The notes under the pieces are model-generated. The model made no database searches. It was not told the origin of the DNA and saw only the letters and a list, made by a program, of their open reading frames with translations. A program made the translations under genes and the position numbers. Below are positions 34,675 to 42,416 of a stretch of 64,000 bases of DNA, piece after piece (within the stretch, counting starts at the first letter, position 1; each line of letters starts with the position of its first letter). This DNA is from Cupriavidus gilardii (GTDB lineage: Bacteria > Pseudomonadota > Gammaproteobacteria > Burkholderiales > Burkholderiaceae), in the NCBI RefSeq assembly GCF_008801915.1, contig NZ_VZOV01000012.1:1-64000 (forward strand). The letters run 5' to 3'.

Positions 34675-34950
34675 ATGGCTCGTTCCCCTCATCCGAAGAA
34701 AGATGTTGAGGAAGCTCTCAGGCACGCCGAAGGGCAGGGCTGGCGCGTCGAAGTCGGCGGCAGCCACGCTTGGGGGCGGATGTATTGCCCTTACAACGAT
34801 GAAGAATGTCGCTGCGGCGAGTTCTGCATCACCAGCGTATGGAGCACGCCGAAAAATCCCGGCAACCACGCGCGCGCCTTGCGGCGCGTCGTGGACAACT
34901 GCACCACGCACCGGTCGCAGCGCGACGCTGATGATGGTGCCAAGGAGTAG
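34675..34950 (+). CDS. HicA-like small protein (possible toxin)
   Basis: A 91-residue protein. The line KDVEEALRHAEGQGWRVEVG followed by GSH (residues 29-31) matches the HicA plan, where a GW stretch is followed by a Gly-Ser-His motif in a double-stranded-RNA-binding-like fold that cuts mRNA; His31 would be the catalytic residue. Unlike short HicA proteins it holds Cys residues in a central insert (about 37-52). It is 4 bp upstream of a HicB-like gene and behind a shared operator. Family assignment is by pattern only. Confidence 0.6.
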   Translation: MARSPHPKKDVEEALRHAEGQGWRVEVGGSHAWGRMYCPYNDEECRCGEFCITSVWSTPKNPGNHARALRRVVDNCTTHRSQRDADDGAKE

Positions 34951-34954
34951 CGCG

Positions 34955-35479
34955 ATGGAATACACCTTCACTCTGAAATACCAGCTCACGGACGATGACC
35001 GCGACGCCGATGCACTGGTGGAGCGCCTGGGCGAAGCCGGCTGCGACGATGCCTTGGTCGGCATCGGGCAGCCGGGTCGATTGGCGCTGGAGTTCACCCG
35101 CGAGGCTGCGGATGCGGACGAGGCCGTGCGTAGCGCGCTGGCCGATGTGCGCTGCGCCGCGCCGACCGCGCGATTGATCGAAGTAGCGCCGGATCTGGTG
35201 GGTCTGACTGACGTGGCCGACATTGTGGGCGTGTCGCGGCAGAACATGCGCAAGCTGATGCTGGCGCATCCGGGCAGCTTTCCGGCGCCGGTGCATGAGG
35301 GCAGCGCGTCGATCTGGCATTTGGCAGACGTATTGGCGTGGTTGCAGGCCAAAGGCAGCTACTCGCTGGCCAAGGACGTGTTTGAGGTGGCGCGGGTGGC
35401 CTTGCAGGTCAACGTGGCGAAGGAGGGGCGGCGATTGCCGCGCTCGGCATCGAAGGCACTGGAGGCTTTGATTGGATGA
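34955..35479 (+). CDS. HicB-like antitoxin/DNA-binding protein
   Basis: A 174-residue protein. The first about 70 residues (MEYTFTLKYQL, then VERLGEAGCDDALVGIGQPG) read like the partial RNase H fold of HicB. The rest has an AlpA/MerR-like helix-turn-helix (VGLTDVADIVGVSRQNMRKL, then IWHLADVLAWL). AAGGAG precedes the ATG at 34955. Being both partner and DNA-binding protein, it probably represses the shared promoter at the dyad upstream. A strong terminator follows. Confidence 0.65.
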   Translation: MEYTFTLKYQLTDDDRDADALVERLGEAGCDDALVGIGQPGRLALEFTREAADADEAVRSALADVRCAAPTARLIEVAPDLVGLTDVADIVGVSRQNMRKLMLAHPGSFPAPVHEGSASIWHLADVLAWLQAKGSYSLAKDVFEVARVALQVNVAKEGRRLPRSASKALEALIG

Positions 35480-35495
35480 GTGCCGCTGCTTGGCC

Positions 35496-35894
35496 TTATG
35501 CCTTGCTCGAACCCGCCCGGACAGGGCGGGTTTTTCGTAGGTGGACATCCGGTTTCGACACGCCGGCGCGCGGAGCCTGCTTTCGTTCTTCGACCCAGGC
35601 TTCCACTTCTGCCAAGTCCCATACGACGCAGCGTGGCGTCAGGTTGAAGCGACGTGGGAACTCACCGCGACGCTCCATTTCGTAGATCGTCGTTTCGGCG
35701 AGGGGAACGATCTGCCGCAGTTCCTGCCGGCGAATGGTGCGACGGAAGGGAAGGACACTGCGCTTTGGAAATTGCGGCAAAGCCTCGTAGGCATCCGTGC
35801 CTGGCAAGGGGAGGCCGACATCGGTGCCGGCGGTATTGGGGGCTTGCGATAGCTGTTCCACCTCGGACTCCATGGTTCTGCTGCATGGAGACAT
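35496..35894 (-). CDS. AlpA-family regulator, ICE copy 1
   Basis: A 132-residue protein with an unstructured N-terminal half and a C-terminal AlpA/excisionase-type winged helix (LRQIVPLAETTIYEMERRGE then VVWDLAEVEAWVEER). Such proteins act as excision factors or activators of integrase genes in P4-like elements. It is the only backbone gene near the left end read toward int. The start is uncertain: ATG 35894 is chosen, with TTG 35906 and ATG 35873 as alternatives. Its last codons lie under the terminator of the HicB-like gene. Confidence 0.75.
   Translation of the reverse strand: MSPCSRTMESEVEQLSQAPNTAGTDVGLPLPGTDAYEALPQFPKRSVLPFRRTIRRQELRQIVPLAETTIYEMERRGEFPRRFNLTPRCVVWDLAEVEAWVEERKQAPRAGVSKPDVHLRKTRPVRAGSSKA
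35510..35535 (+). terminator. Terminator after the HicB-like gene
   Basis: AACCCGCCC (35510-35518) pairs with GGGCGGGTT (35524-35532) across a 5-base loop, followed by further T. It lies inside the 3' end of the opposite-strand AlpA gene, so it may also affect that transcript. Confidence 0.8.
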
Positions 35895-35985
35895 GGTGAA
35901 GTTCAATACCTATCGGGACAACTTGCTGTGGCGTAGTGGAGCGGGTTCGATGTGGTATTTCGATGTTGCGTCCCGGCGTGCCGCC

Positions 35986-36117
35986 GTCGCGCTGTCGTGC
36001 TTGCGCATCAAGTCGCCTGCGGCGTCTCGCCCCTTCGGGCTTCCATCGTTCCCTCGCTTCGCTCGGCTGACGCCTCCGGCCCGGCTTGTTGATCCGGGCC
36101 TGCGCGCTCCGCTTGCC
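35986..36117. repeat. ICE leader module A, copy 1
   Basis: A 132-bp non-coding block upstream of radC, repeated with high identity at 38588-38719. It ends in the 17-mer TGCGCGCTCCGCTTGCC (36101-36117) that recurs at four other ICE sites. Several GC-rich stem-loops can be drawn. No conserved frame links the copies. Confidence 0.8.
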
Positions 36118-36154
36118 CCAAAAGCCGACTGTGTGCAGTGGGCGGGTGTGGGCG

Positions 36155-36318
36155 GTCTTGCTGTTCCCTTCACCGTATCACGGCGTTCTCGCCGTCAAGG
36201 GCGGCACGCGCTTTTGCGCGCTTGCGTCCTGGCGGCCGTCTGCGCCCCCTGACTGCTTGCGCTGCGCCGTGCTGGCCACGGTTCCGGGCAATTCCGCCCG
36301 AGCAACCGGAGCACGATC
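36155..36318 (+). ncRNA. Leader module C before radC (structured RNA candidate)
   Basis: About 160 bp directly before the radC ATG are repeated with high identity at 37734-37896 before the CxxC-protein gene. Both share TTCACCGTATCACGGCGTTC, an AAGGGCGGC block, and CCGGGCAATTCCGCCCG close to the start codon. Between them a hairpin differs in sequence but keeps its pairing (CGCGC-TTTT-GCGCG here, GCGTGC-CA-GCACGC in the other copy), which argues for a folded RNA. A conserved 5'-leader RNA called the radC motif is known from mobile DNA; identity with it is unproven. Confidence 0.5.
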
Positions 36319-36828
36319 ATGTCGCAACTGTCCTTTTCCTCGTTCAATGCCTCGCTGATGGTGCGCGATGCACAAGGCCGCTACCTGCTGGCGACGGCCG
36401 ACCAGATTCTGGAGGCCGCGCGCCAGGCCATCGAGCACAAGATGCAGCGCGGTGCGTCGTTCAGTTCGCCGGCGGCGGTCAAGGAGTACCTGCGCGCCAA
36501 GCTGGCTGGCTTCGAGCATGAGGTGTTCGCCGTGCTTTTCCTCGATACACAGCATCGCCTGATCGAATACGCCGAGATGTTCCACGGCACCATCGACAGC
36601 GCATCGGTGTATCCGCGCGAGCTGGTCAAGCAGGCGCTGCGGCTCAATGCGGCGGCGGTCATCGTTTCGCACAACCATCCGAGCGGCAATCCAGAGCCGA
36701 GCAGAGCCGACGAGGTACTGACCCAGCGGCTCAAGGAGGCGTTGGCGCTGGTGGATGTTCGCACGTTGGATCACATCATCGTGGCGGGCAGCAGCATCAC
36801 GTCATTTGCCGAACGCGGCCTGGTTTGA
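36319..36828 (+). CDS. radC: RadC-like JAB/MPN-domain protein
   Basis: A 169-residue RadC-type protein lacking the N-terminal helix-hairpin-helix of chromosomal RadC, as usual for ICE and phage versions. The JAMM metal site is intact: His118 and His120 in SHNHPSGNPEPSRAD with Asp131, and an upstream Glu near VFAVLFLD. True biochemical role is unsettled; in mobile elements such proteins are linked to DNA transfer or antirestriction. It has a long repeated leader and a strong terminator, so it is a single-gene unit. Confidence 0.92.
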   Translation: MSQLSFSSFNASLMVRDAQGRYLLATADQILEAARQAIEHKMQRGASFSSPAAVKEYLRAKLAGFEHEVFAVLFLDTQHRLIEYAEMFHGTIDSASVYPRELVKQALRLNAAAVIVSHNHPSGNPEPSRADEVLTQRLKEALALVDVRTLDHIIVAGSSITSFAERGLV

Positions 36829-36831
36829 CCG

Positions 36832-36853
36832 AGGGGGCTTCGGCCCCCTTTTT
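36832..36853 (+). terminator. Terminator after radC
   Basis: AGGGGGC (36832-36838) pairs with GCCCCCT (36843-36849) across a TTCG tetraloop, followed by a T run. It separates radC from the oppositely oriented Abi-type cargo gene. Confidence 0.9.
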
Positions 36854-36869
36854 GCTGCGTCCGAGGATA

Positions 36870-37634
36870 TTAGGTCGCAGCCTCGTTGCGTGCTTCCCAC
36901 GTCGCCAAGAGGTAATTCGCCAGTGTGCCGGAAAGATTGACGGCCAATTCAGCATGACGGGGTGCAGGCTTGATGCCGATCCGCCCTTTGCCATGAGCAT
37001 CGCTCAACCTGTTGCGAAGAGAGCCAAGACCTTCAACCACCGACGTGCAGCCACCGAGGATCTGTTTGAAGATTTGCTCTGTATGCTGAGAAGGTGCCAG
37101 CTTGAGTATTTCTGCTGTCTGCTTGTATAGCTTGGGAAGGTCGGCCGTATCGTCATAGCTGACCTTGGCCTCGTCCAAGATGTGTTTGCATACTGATTCG
37201 ATCAGTGTCCGCGCCGAGGTGATTGCACCTTCTGGGTCGGATGATCGTCGATCCAATGCCTTCGACCATGCTGCTTGCACGTGGGCGGCATCGAACTTCT
37301 CCAAGGCCGTGGTTACTGAGGAATCAGAAGGTGCCAGTCCGCCACGCTCCAGGGCATCCAATATCGGACGAAATTCGCTCCACAGACAGTTTCGGCGTTC
37401 GGCGTAAGTCTTGTACTTGTACTTGATGAACTGCCAAAACTGGGCAAGGCTGCGGCAGGTTCGGAGAAACTGGGGAACCAGTGAATCCAAGGCTGTATTG
37501 GAAAGCAGAGCCTGCCTCAGGCGAACGAACTCCGCATCATCTTCGCTCCCGCCAGTGGCTTGAGAGATCAATAGATTTTGCAAGGCTTCCGCCTGTATCG
37601 AAAGCTCATTAGCCATCTTTAGATCACCCTCCAT
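36870..37634 (-). CDS. Abortive-infection-type protein (Abi_C C-terminal domain)
   Basis: A 254-residue protein. The C-terminal half (GAITSARTLIESVCKHILDE to LRNRLSDAHGKG) is the Abi_C fold seen in phage-exclusion and other defence proteins; the N-terminal half is an all-helical domain of unknown role. Codon use is less GC-rich than in the flanking backbone genes, and it is inserted between the radC terminator and the next repeated leader, opposite to the backbone genes; all this marks it as cargo. AGGAG 5 bp upstream supports the Met at 37634; Met 37616 is an alternative. No partner gene is adjacent. Confidence 0.75.
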   Translation of the reverse strand: MEGDLKMANELSIQAEALQNLLISQATGGSEDDAEFVRLRQALLSNTALDSLVPQFLRTCRSLAQFWQFIKYKYKTYAERRNCLWSEFRPILDALERGGLAPSDSSVTTALEKFDAAHVQAAWSKALDRRSSDPEGAITSARTLIESVCKHILDEAKVSYDDTADLPKLYKQTAEILKLAPSQHTEQIFKQILGGCTSVVEGLGSLRNRLSDAHGKGRIGIKPAPRHAELAVNLSGTLANYLLATWEARNEAAT

Positions 37635-37683
37635 TCGGCTCCTGTCCGAGTGCTGCTCAGTTTACTGCTAGCAGCTTCTGGCC

Positions 37684-37700
37684 TACGCGCTCCGCTTGCC
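37684..37700. repeat. Fragment of leader module A
   Basis: Only the terminal 17-mer of module A (TACGCGCTCCGCTTGCC) remains, followed by AAAAGCC as in copy 1. It lies just past the cargo gene start, which suggests that the Abi insertion removed the rest of the module. Confidence 0.6.
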
Positions 37701-37733
37701 GAAAAGCCAGTGCGTGGATGGTGTGAGGGGAGG

Positions 37734-37896
37734 CGGTCTTGCTGTGTCCCTTCACCGTATCACGGCGTTCTCGCCTTCAAGGGCGGCGCGTGCCAGCACG
37801 CTTGCGGCCCGTGGCCGTCTCCGACCCCTGACTGCTGCGCTGCGCCGTGACTGCGACGGTTCCGGGCAATTCCGCCCGCGCAACTGGAGAACAGTC
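37734..37896 (+). ncRNA. Leader module C before the CxxC-protein gene
   Basis: Second copy of the ~160-bp leader described before radC. Pairing in the central hairpin is kept (GCGTGC with GCACGC) although its bases differ from the first copy, while flanks are almost identical. It runs to the ribosome site (CTGGAGA) of the next gene. Confidence 0.5.
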
Positions 37897-38289
37897 ATGA
37901 ACGACAAATCACACGTTTCCCTCGAACAGCATGTTTGCCTTGTTTGCGGCACGGCGTTCGATACCGGCGCCATCCTGCTGGACAAGCGCCTGCGCGCGAG
38001 CATGGAGCGCCACACGGCGACCGGCTGGGGCCTGTGCCCCGATCATCAGAAGCTGGCCGACGATGGTTTTGTCGCGCTGGTCGAATGCGATCCACAGCGC
38101 AGCGACTTGCAGGCCGGTGGGCACATGAAGCCCGAGCAGGCGTACCGGACGGGCCGATTGGCTCATCTGCGGCGCACGGTGTTTGCGCAGGTGTTCAACG
38201 TGCCGATCGCGGCCGAGCAGGCTTGCGTGTTTGTTGAGCCTGGCGTGATCGACCAGTTGCAGTCGATGACTGCGCCGGCGGCGAACTGA
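37897..38289 (+). CDS. Conserved ICE protein with CxxC zinc-ribbon-like motif
   Basis: A 130-residue protein of unknown function. It opens with HVCLVCGTAFDTGA and has a further Cys and His in WGLCPDHQKLADDG, together a possible treble-clef or zinc-ribbon metal site, followed by a helical region. TGGAGA lies 7 bp before the ATG at 37897; the open frame upstream crosses the repeated leader and is ignored. It shares a near-identical leader with radC, so the two may be switched on together. Confidence 0.8.
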   Translation: MNDKSHVSLEQHVCLVCGTAFDTGAILLDKRLRASMERHTATGWGLCPDHQKLADDGFVALVECDPQRSDLQAGGHMKPEQAYRTGRLAHLRRTVFAQVFNVPIAAEQACVFVEPGVIDQLQSMTAPAAN

Positions 38290-38380
38290 TCGCGCCGCGC
38301 TGCCTCGGGTGCGTCGTCTCTGCGGGAGCGGCGCACTTTTTTTCTGCTGCGCCCGGTACCGATGCTTTCGCGCCTAGTGC

Positions 38381-38487
38381 GCTGCGCGCTTCGCTTGCCT
38401 CCAGGGGAAAGCCCTGCGGGCTATCCCCGCCGCGCAATGCTTGGCGCCCCTCAAGGACTGCCGAACCGGCTGCGCCGGCTCGGCCAG
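38381..38487. repeat. ICE leader module B, copy 1
   Basis: A 107-bp block repeated at 43004-43110. It starts with the shared 17-mer TGCGCGCTTCGCTTGCC, then a GGGG/CCCC stem-loop, and ends with an 11-bp stem (GCCGAACCGGC with GCCGGCTCGGC, one mismatch) round a TGC loop. Confidence 0.8.
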
Positions 38488-38587
38488 ACCACGGCAGTCG
38501 CTGTCGAACCTGTTTCCCGATGACTGGCGCATGAGCTTGTGCATCGAGCCTTGAAGTCCGGGCGTCCCTGGCCTAGAAACATGGCCG

Positions 38588-38719
38588 GTCGCGCTGTCGT
38601 GCTGCGCATCGAGCCGCCTGCGGCGTCTCGCCCCATTCGGGCTTCCATCGTTCCCTCGCGCTGCTCGGCTGACGCCTCCGGCCCGGCTTCCAGATCCGGG
38701 CCTGCGCGCTTCGCTTGCC
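38588..38719. repeat. ICE leader module A, copy 2
   Basis: Second full copy of the 132-bp module, same length as copy 1 and highly similar, ending in TGCGCGCTTCGCTTGCC (38703-38719). It lies 342 bp before the DUF932 gene. Confidence 0.8.
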
Positions 38720-39060
38720 GTGCGGTCGGCACATAGAGGCGGCCGTTGCCTTGTCCAGCCGTCTCCCCTGACTTCATCACCTTGTCCGCGACTGTAGCCC
38801 GCGGCCGTGTGCCGTCAAGGCGCGCAGGGCCGTGTCCTCGGCTGCGCCTGCGGGCCGCACCAACCCTGCGCTTGCCTCCTTGACGGTCCTCGTCCGCGCG
38901 CTCCTGACCGTCGCGGGCGATGAACTCAGGAAAGACGGTGGCAACAGGGCCAACCGGGTTCCTCGTGCCGACCGCACCGAACAGCCGAAAGGCTGGGCTC
39001 CGAATCTAGGAATCCGGTGTGCGGTTTGAACAGCAAACCCTTTTCGTCAGGAGAAAGACC

Positions 39061-39888
39061 ATGCAACTCGCATCCCGTTTCGCTTCCCACTCCCCGGCAC
39101 TGCGCAGCGACTACCCGCTGTCCGATGACCAGATTCGCAGGGTGGCTCCATCCATCTTCGCGGACGCACCGCACGAAAGCCGTTCCGAGCGGTACAGCTA
39201 CATCCCCACCGCCGCCGTGCTGACCGAGCTTCGCAAGGAGGGGTTTCAACCCTTCATGGCGACGCAGACCCGCGTGCGCGATGAAGGCAAGCGCGAGCAT
39301 ACGAAACACATGCTGCGCCTGCGCCATGCCAGCCAGATCAACGGCGCGGAAGCCAATGAAATCGTGCTGCTGAACTCGCACGATGGCACGAGCAGCTATC
39401 AGATGCTGGCCGGCATGTTCCGCTTCGTGTGCAGCAATGGCCTTGTCTGCGGCGACACCGTGGCGGACGTGCGCGTACCCCACAAAGGCGATGTGGCCGG
39501 GCACGTCATCGAAGGCGCTTATCAAGTGCTGAGCGGCTTCGAGCGCGTGAAGGAAAACCGCGAAGCAATGCGGGCCGTCACGCTCGACGATGGCGAGGCC
39601 GAAGTATTCGCCCGTGCCGCATTGGCCCTCAAGTACGACGACCCGAATAAGTCCGCGCCCGTCACCGAGTCGCAAATCCTGATGCCGCGCCGGTTTGACG
39701 ACCGCCGCCCCGACCTGTGGAGCGTGTTCAACCGCGCACAGGAGAACTTGACCAAGGGCGGATTGCATGGCCGCAGCGCCAACGGACGCCGCCAGCGCAC
39801 CCGCCCCGTGCAGGGCATTGATTCCGATGTACGCCTGAACCGCGCCCTGTGGCTGCTGGCCGATGGCCTGCGCCAGTTGAAAGCCTGA
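39061..39888 (+). CDS. DUF932 domain protein
   Basis: A 275-residue DUF932 protein, common in ICEs and large plasmids and related to phage/plasmid LGT_TIGR03299-type proteins. Typical stretches are YSYIPTAAVLTELRKEGFQP, LLNSHDGTSSYQMLAGMFRF and GVIEGAYQVL-like helices. Role unknown, but its gene is usually next to parB-like and radC-like genes, as here. AGGAGA 7 bp upstream supports ATG 39061; upstream in-frame codons belong to the leader. Confidence 0.9.
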   Translation: MQLASRFASHSPALRSDYPLSDDQIRRVAPSIFADAPHESRSERYSYIPTAAVLTELRKEGFQPFMATQTRVRDEGKREHTKHMLRLRHASQINGAEANEIVLLNSHDGTSSYQMLAGMFRFVCSNGLVCGDTVADVRVPHKGDVAGHVIEGAYQVLSGFERVKENREAMRAVTLDDGEAEVFARAALALKYDDPNKSAPVTESQILMPRRFDDRRPDLWSVFNRAQENLTKGGLHGRSANGRRQRTRPVQGIDSDVRLNRALWLLADGLRQLKA

Positions 39889-39967
39889 TTCCCCCACGGC
39901 AGGGGCAGGCAGCAGCCCTTGCCGTCTTTCTCGCTGCTGCATCCCTGAACCGATAGGAGTTATCACC

Positions 39968-42034
39968 ATGAACGCCATGACCCAAACCGAAGCCCGCGCC
40001 GTCAATACCACCGCCGCTGTCCCGCTGGAAGCCGCCGACCCGACCAAGAACCTGATTCTGGTTCCGCTGTCGCGGCTGGTGCTGCGCCCCACCGGCCGCA
40101 ACGTGCGCAAGACCCCGCGCATGTCCATCCCCGAACTGGCCGCGAGCATCCAGCGCGTGGGCCTGCTGCAAAACCTGATCGTGATTGCATCCGCCGATGG
40201 CGAGCATTACGAGGTGGTCGCCGGTGGCCGCCGCCTTGCAGCGCTCAAGCTGCTGGCGAAGAAGCACCGCATCAGCAAGGAATGGGAGGTGCCTTGCCTG
40301 CAGGTGGCCGATGGCACGGCCCGGACGGCCAGCCTCACCGAGAACGTACAGCGCGAAGCCATGCACCCCGCAGACCAGTTTGAAGCCTTTGCGGCACTGG
40401 TGGCCGAAGGCCGTCCCATCGAGGACATTGCAGCGGATTTCAGTGTCACGCCGCTGGTGGTGCAGCGCCGCTTGAAGCTGGCGAATGTCTCCCCGCGCCT
40501 GATGGCCGACTATCGCGCCGATGCCGTGAGCCTTGACCAGTTGATGGCCCTTGCCATCACCGACGACCACGCGGCGCAGGAAGCCGCGTTCTACGATGCA
40601 CCGCAGTGGCAGCGCCATCCCTCGCACTTGCGCGAGCGCCTGACCGAGCGCGAAATCGACGCCACGCACGCGCTGGTGCGCTTCGTCGGGCTGGACACCT
40701 ACCAGCAGGCAGGCGGCGGCATCCGCCGCGACCTGTTCGCGGAAGGCGATGCCGGAACCTACCTCACCGATACCGCAGTGCTGGAAACGCTGGTGCGCGA
40801 CAAGCTGGCAACACTGGCTGAGGACGTGCGCGCCGAAGGCTGGGCATGGGTGGAGGCCGTGCCGCATCTGGCCTACGAGGAACGGCAGGCGTTCCAAAAC
40901 GCCCCGCGCCACCGCCGCGAGCCGACCACCCGCGAGGCCCGCCGCATCGCCTCGCTGGAAACCCGCCTCGAAAAGATCGACGCCGAACTGGAAGAAGCTT
41001 GCCAAGGTGAAAGCAGCGAGGACGAGGCCGAGGCCGAGAAGCTGGAACAGCGGCGCGAGCAGGTGGCCGGGGAACTGCAAGACGCGGAGGATGCCTTGCA
41101 GGGCTACGCGCCCGAAGTGCGCGACGTGGCCGGTGCCATCGTCACCATCGACCGCAGCGGCGAGGCCGTCATTCACCGCGGCCTGCTGCGCGAAGCCGAG
41201 GCCAAGGCACTGCGCACGCTGGACAAGCTGCGGCGCGGTTTCGGCAGCGTGGAAGGCGAAGCCACCAACGACGAAGGCGAGGACGCCGACGACGCGCCCA
41301 AGGCCGCGAGTCTGTCCGACCGGCTGGCGCAGCGCTTGAGCGCCCACCGCACGGCGGCGCTGCAAATCGAAGTCGCCCGGCATCCGCATGTTGCGCTGGC
41401 CGCGCTGGTGCATGGCATGGTGCAGACCGTCTTGCAGGAAAGCCACTACGGCCACGACTTGCCGCTGGGCGTGAGCCTGAAAGTGCAAGATCGGCTGGAA
41501 GGCTTGGCCCCGGACTGGCCGGAATCGCCCGCCGCCGTGGCGCTGCGCGAACTGCAACAGGTGGCAGGTGTTGCCTTGCCGGAGGACAGCGCCGAACTGT
41601 TCGCCGCGCTGCTGGCGAAGTCGCAAGACGAGCTGGTGCGGCTGCTGGCCGTGTGCGTGGCTTCCACGGTGAACGTGGTGACGCCTCGCGCCACGCTGCA
41701 CCAGCCTGGCGCGGAACTGGCGCAGGCCGTGGGCCTCGACATGGCCGCATGGTGGAAGCCGACCGCAGAAGGCTACTTCAAGCATGTTTCCAAGGCCGTG
41801 ATTCTGGATGCCGTGGGCGCGTTTGCACCGGAATCCGTCACCCGGCTGGCGAAGCTGAAGAAGGCCGACATTGCCAGCGAAGCCGAGTGGCTGGCCGATG
41901 GTACGGGCTGGATGCCCGCCATCTTCAAGGCCGCAGGCCTGCAGGATGCCGCGCAGGAGGCAGACCCGGAGCAGGACGCCCCGGAAGATACCGTGGCAAT
42001 GACGGATGAACCCGCCGAGGCGCTGGCCGCTTGA
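39968..42034 (+). CDS. parB: Large ParB/RepB/Spo0J-family nuclease-type protein
   Basis: A 688-residue ParB-family protein. The N-terminal ParB core (about residues 30-190) has the VVAGGRRLAALKLLAKKHRI box and TENVQREAMHPADQFEAFAA, and a helix-turn-helix region follows (IEDIAADFSVTPLVVQRRLK). The long C-terminal part contains a Glu-rich coiled coil (about 325-385) and a helical domain of unknown role. This oversized form is characteristic of Tn4371- and clc-like ICEs and is distinct from the plasmid partition ParB. It may stabilise the excised element or process DNA. Confidence 0.92.
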   Translation: MNAMTQTEARAVNTTAAVPLEAADPTKNLILVPLSRLVLRPTGRNVRKTPRMSIPELAASIQRVGLLQNLIVIASADGEHYEVVAGGRRLAALKLLAKKHRISKEWEVPCLQVADGTARTASLTENVQREAMHPADQFEAFAALVAEGRPIEDIAADFSVTPLVVQRRLKLANVSPRLMADYRADAVSLDQLMALAITDDHAAQEAAFYDAPQWQRHPSHLRERLTEREIDATHALVRFVGLDTYQQAGGGIRRDLFAEGDAGTYLTDTAVLETLVRDKLATLAEDVRAEGWAWVEAVPHLAYEERQAFQNAPRHRREPTTREARRIASLETRLEKIDAELEEACQGESSEDEAEAEKLEQRREQVAGELQDAEDALQGYAPEVRDVAGAIVTIDRSGEAVIHRGLLREAEAKALRTLDKLRRGFGSVEGEATNDEGEDADDAPKAASLSDRLAQRLSAHRTAALQIEVARHPHVALAALVHGMVQTVLQESHYGHDLPLGVSLKVQDRLEGLAPDWPESPAAVALRELQQVAGVALPEDSAELFAALLAKSQDELVRLLAVCVASTVNVVTPRATLHQPGAELAQAVGLDMAAWWKPTAEGYFKHVSKAVILDAVGAFAPESVTRLAKLKKADIASEAEWLADGTGWMPAIFKAAGLQDAAQEADPEQDAPEDTVAMTDEPAEALAA

Positions 42035-42096
42035 CCCGTGCCGAAGGCAAGCGCCCCGGCCTCGATCGGGGCGCTTTGCTGGAAGGAAAAGCCCCC

Positions 42097-42283
42097 ATGA
42101 CCCGCACCACCACCAGCCGCCCCCGGCACGGTACGCGCCCGCCGCTGGCACGGCGAAGGCGACGTGCGCGGCTACCGCCCGCCCTCGGGCTGGTCGGCCC
42201 GCGCCAATCTCACCGACATTCATCCCATCACGGGCCGCGCCTTGCTGCGTGCCGTGTGGTGGTTCATCGAGACGAAGGAATAA
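42097..42283 (+). pseudogene. Small ICE protein gene broken by a one-base frameshift
   Basis: GGAAGGA precedes ATG 42097 (MTRTTTSRP). One frame on, an open frame to TAA 42281-42283 encodes a non-random sequence, WHGEGDVRGYRPPSGWSARA followed by NLTDIHPITGRALL and a Trp-Trp-Phe end. Removing one C from the C5 run at 42120-42124 joins both parts into one protein of about 61 residues. So this is either a true frameshift or a sequence error in the C run. Confidence 0.55.
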
Positions 42284-42294
42284 CCGTGATCAGC

Positions 42295-42415
42295 ACCGCG
42301 CCCAGGCCGTTCCGTCCTGGGCGCGGTAAAACGCAAATCCGGGCGCGGCAGTGGCCGCGCCCGGTGTTCAAGGCCAACAGCCGAATCAGAACGCCGCCGC
42401 CTTCCCGGCGGCGGC
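42295..42415. repeat. Array of three perfect GC-rich hairpins
   Basis: Three stem-loops follow each other in 121 bp between converging genes: 12-bp stem 42295-42306/42316-42327; 11-bp stem 42339-42349/42354-42364; 9-bp stem 42393-42401/42407-42415. None is followed by a clear T tract. They may form a bidirectional transcription stop. Confidence 0.75.
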
Positions 42416-42416
42416 A

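Larger units (their letters stand above)
38290..39060. promoter_or_regulatory. 771-bp non-coding leader region before the DUF932 gene
   Basis: No credible gene. It holds module B copy 1 (38381-38487), module A copy 2 (38588-38719), and near the gene a small perfect hairpin, CAGCC GAAA GGCTG (38982-38995), with a GNRA tetraloop. Open frames here are GC-rich artefacts. The length and modular layout suggest a long structured 5' leader. Confidence 0.6.

Noticed and set aside
37696..37896. N-terminal extension of the CxxC protein through the leader
   Set aside because: The same DNA is repeated before radC, where it is not in frame with the gene, so it is leader and not coding.
39728..42223. 831-codon minus-strand open frame over the large parB
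   Set aside because: Antisense shadow; ParB motifs are on the plus strand.
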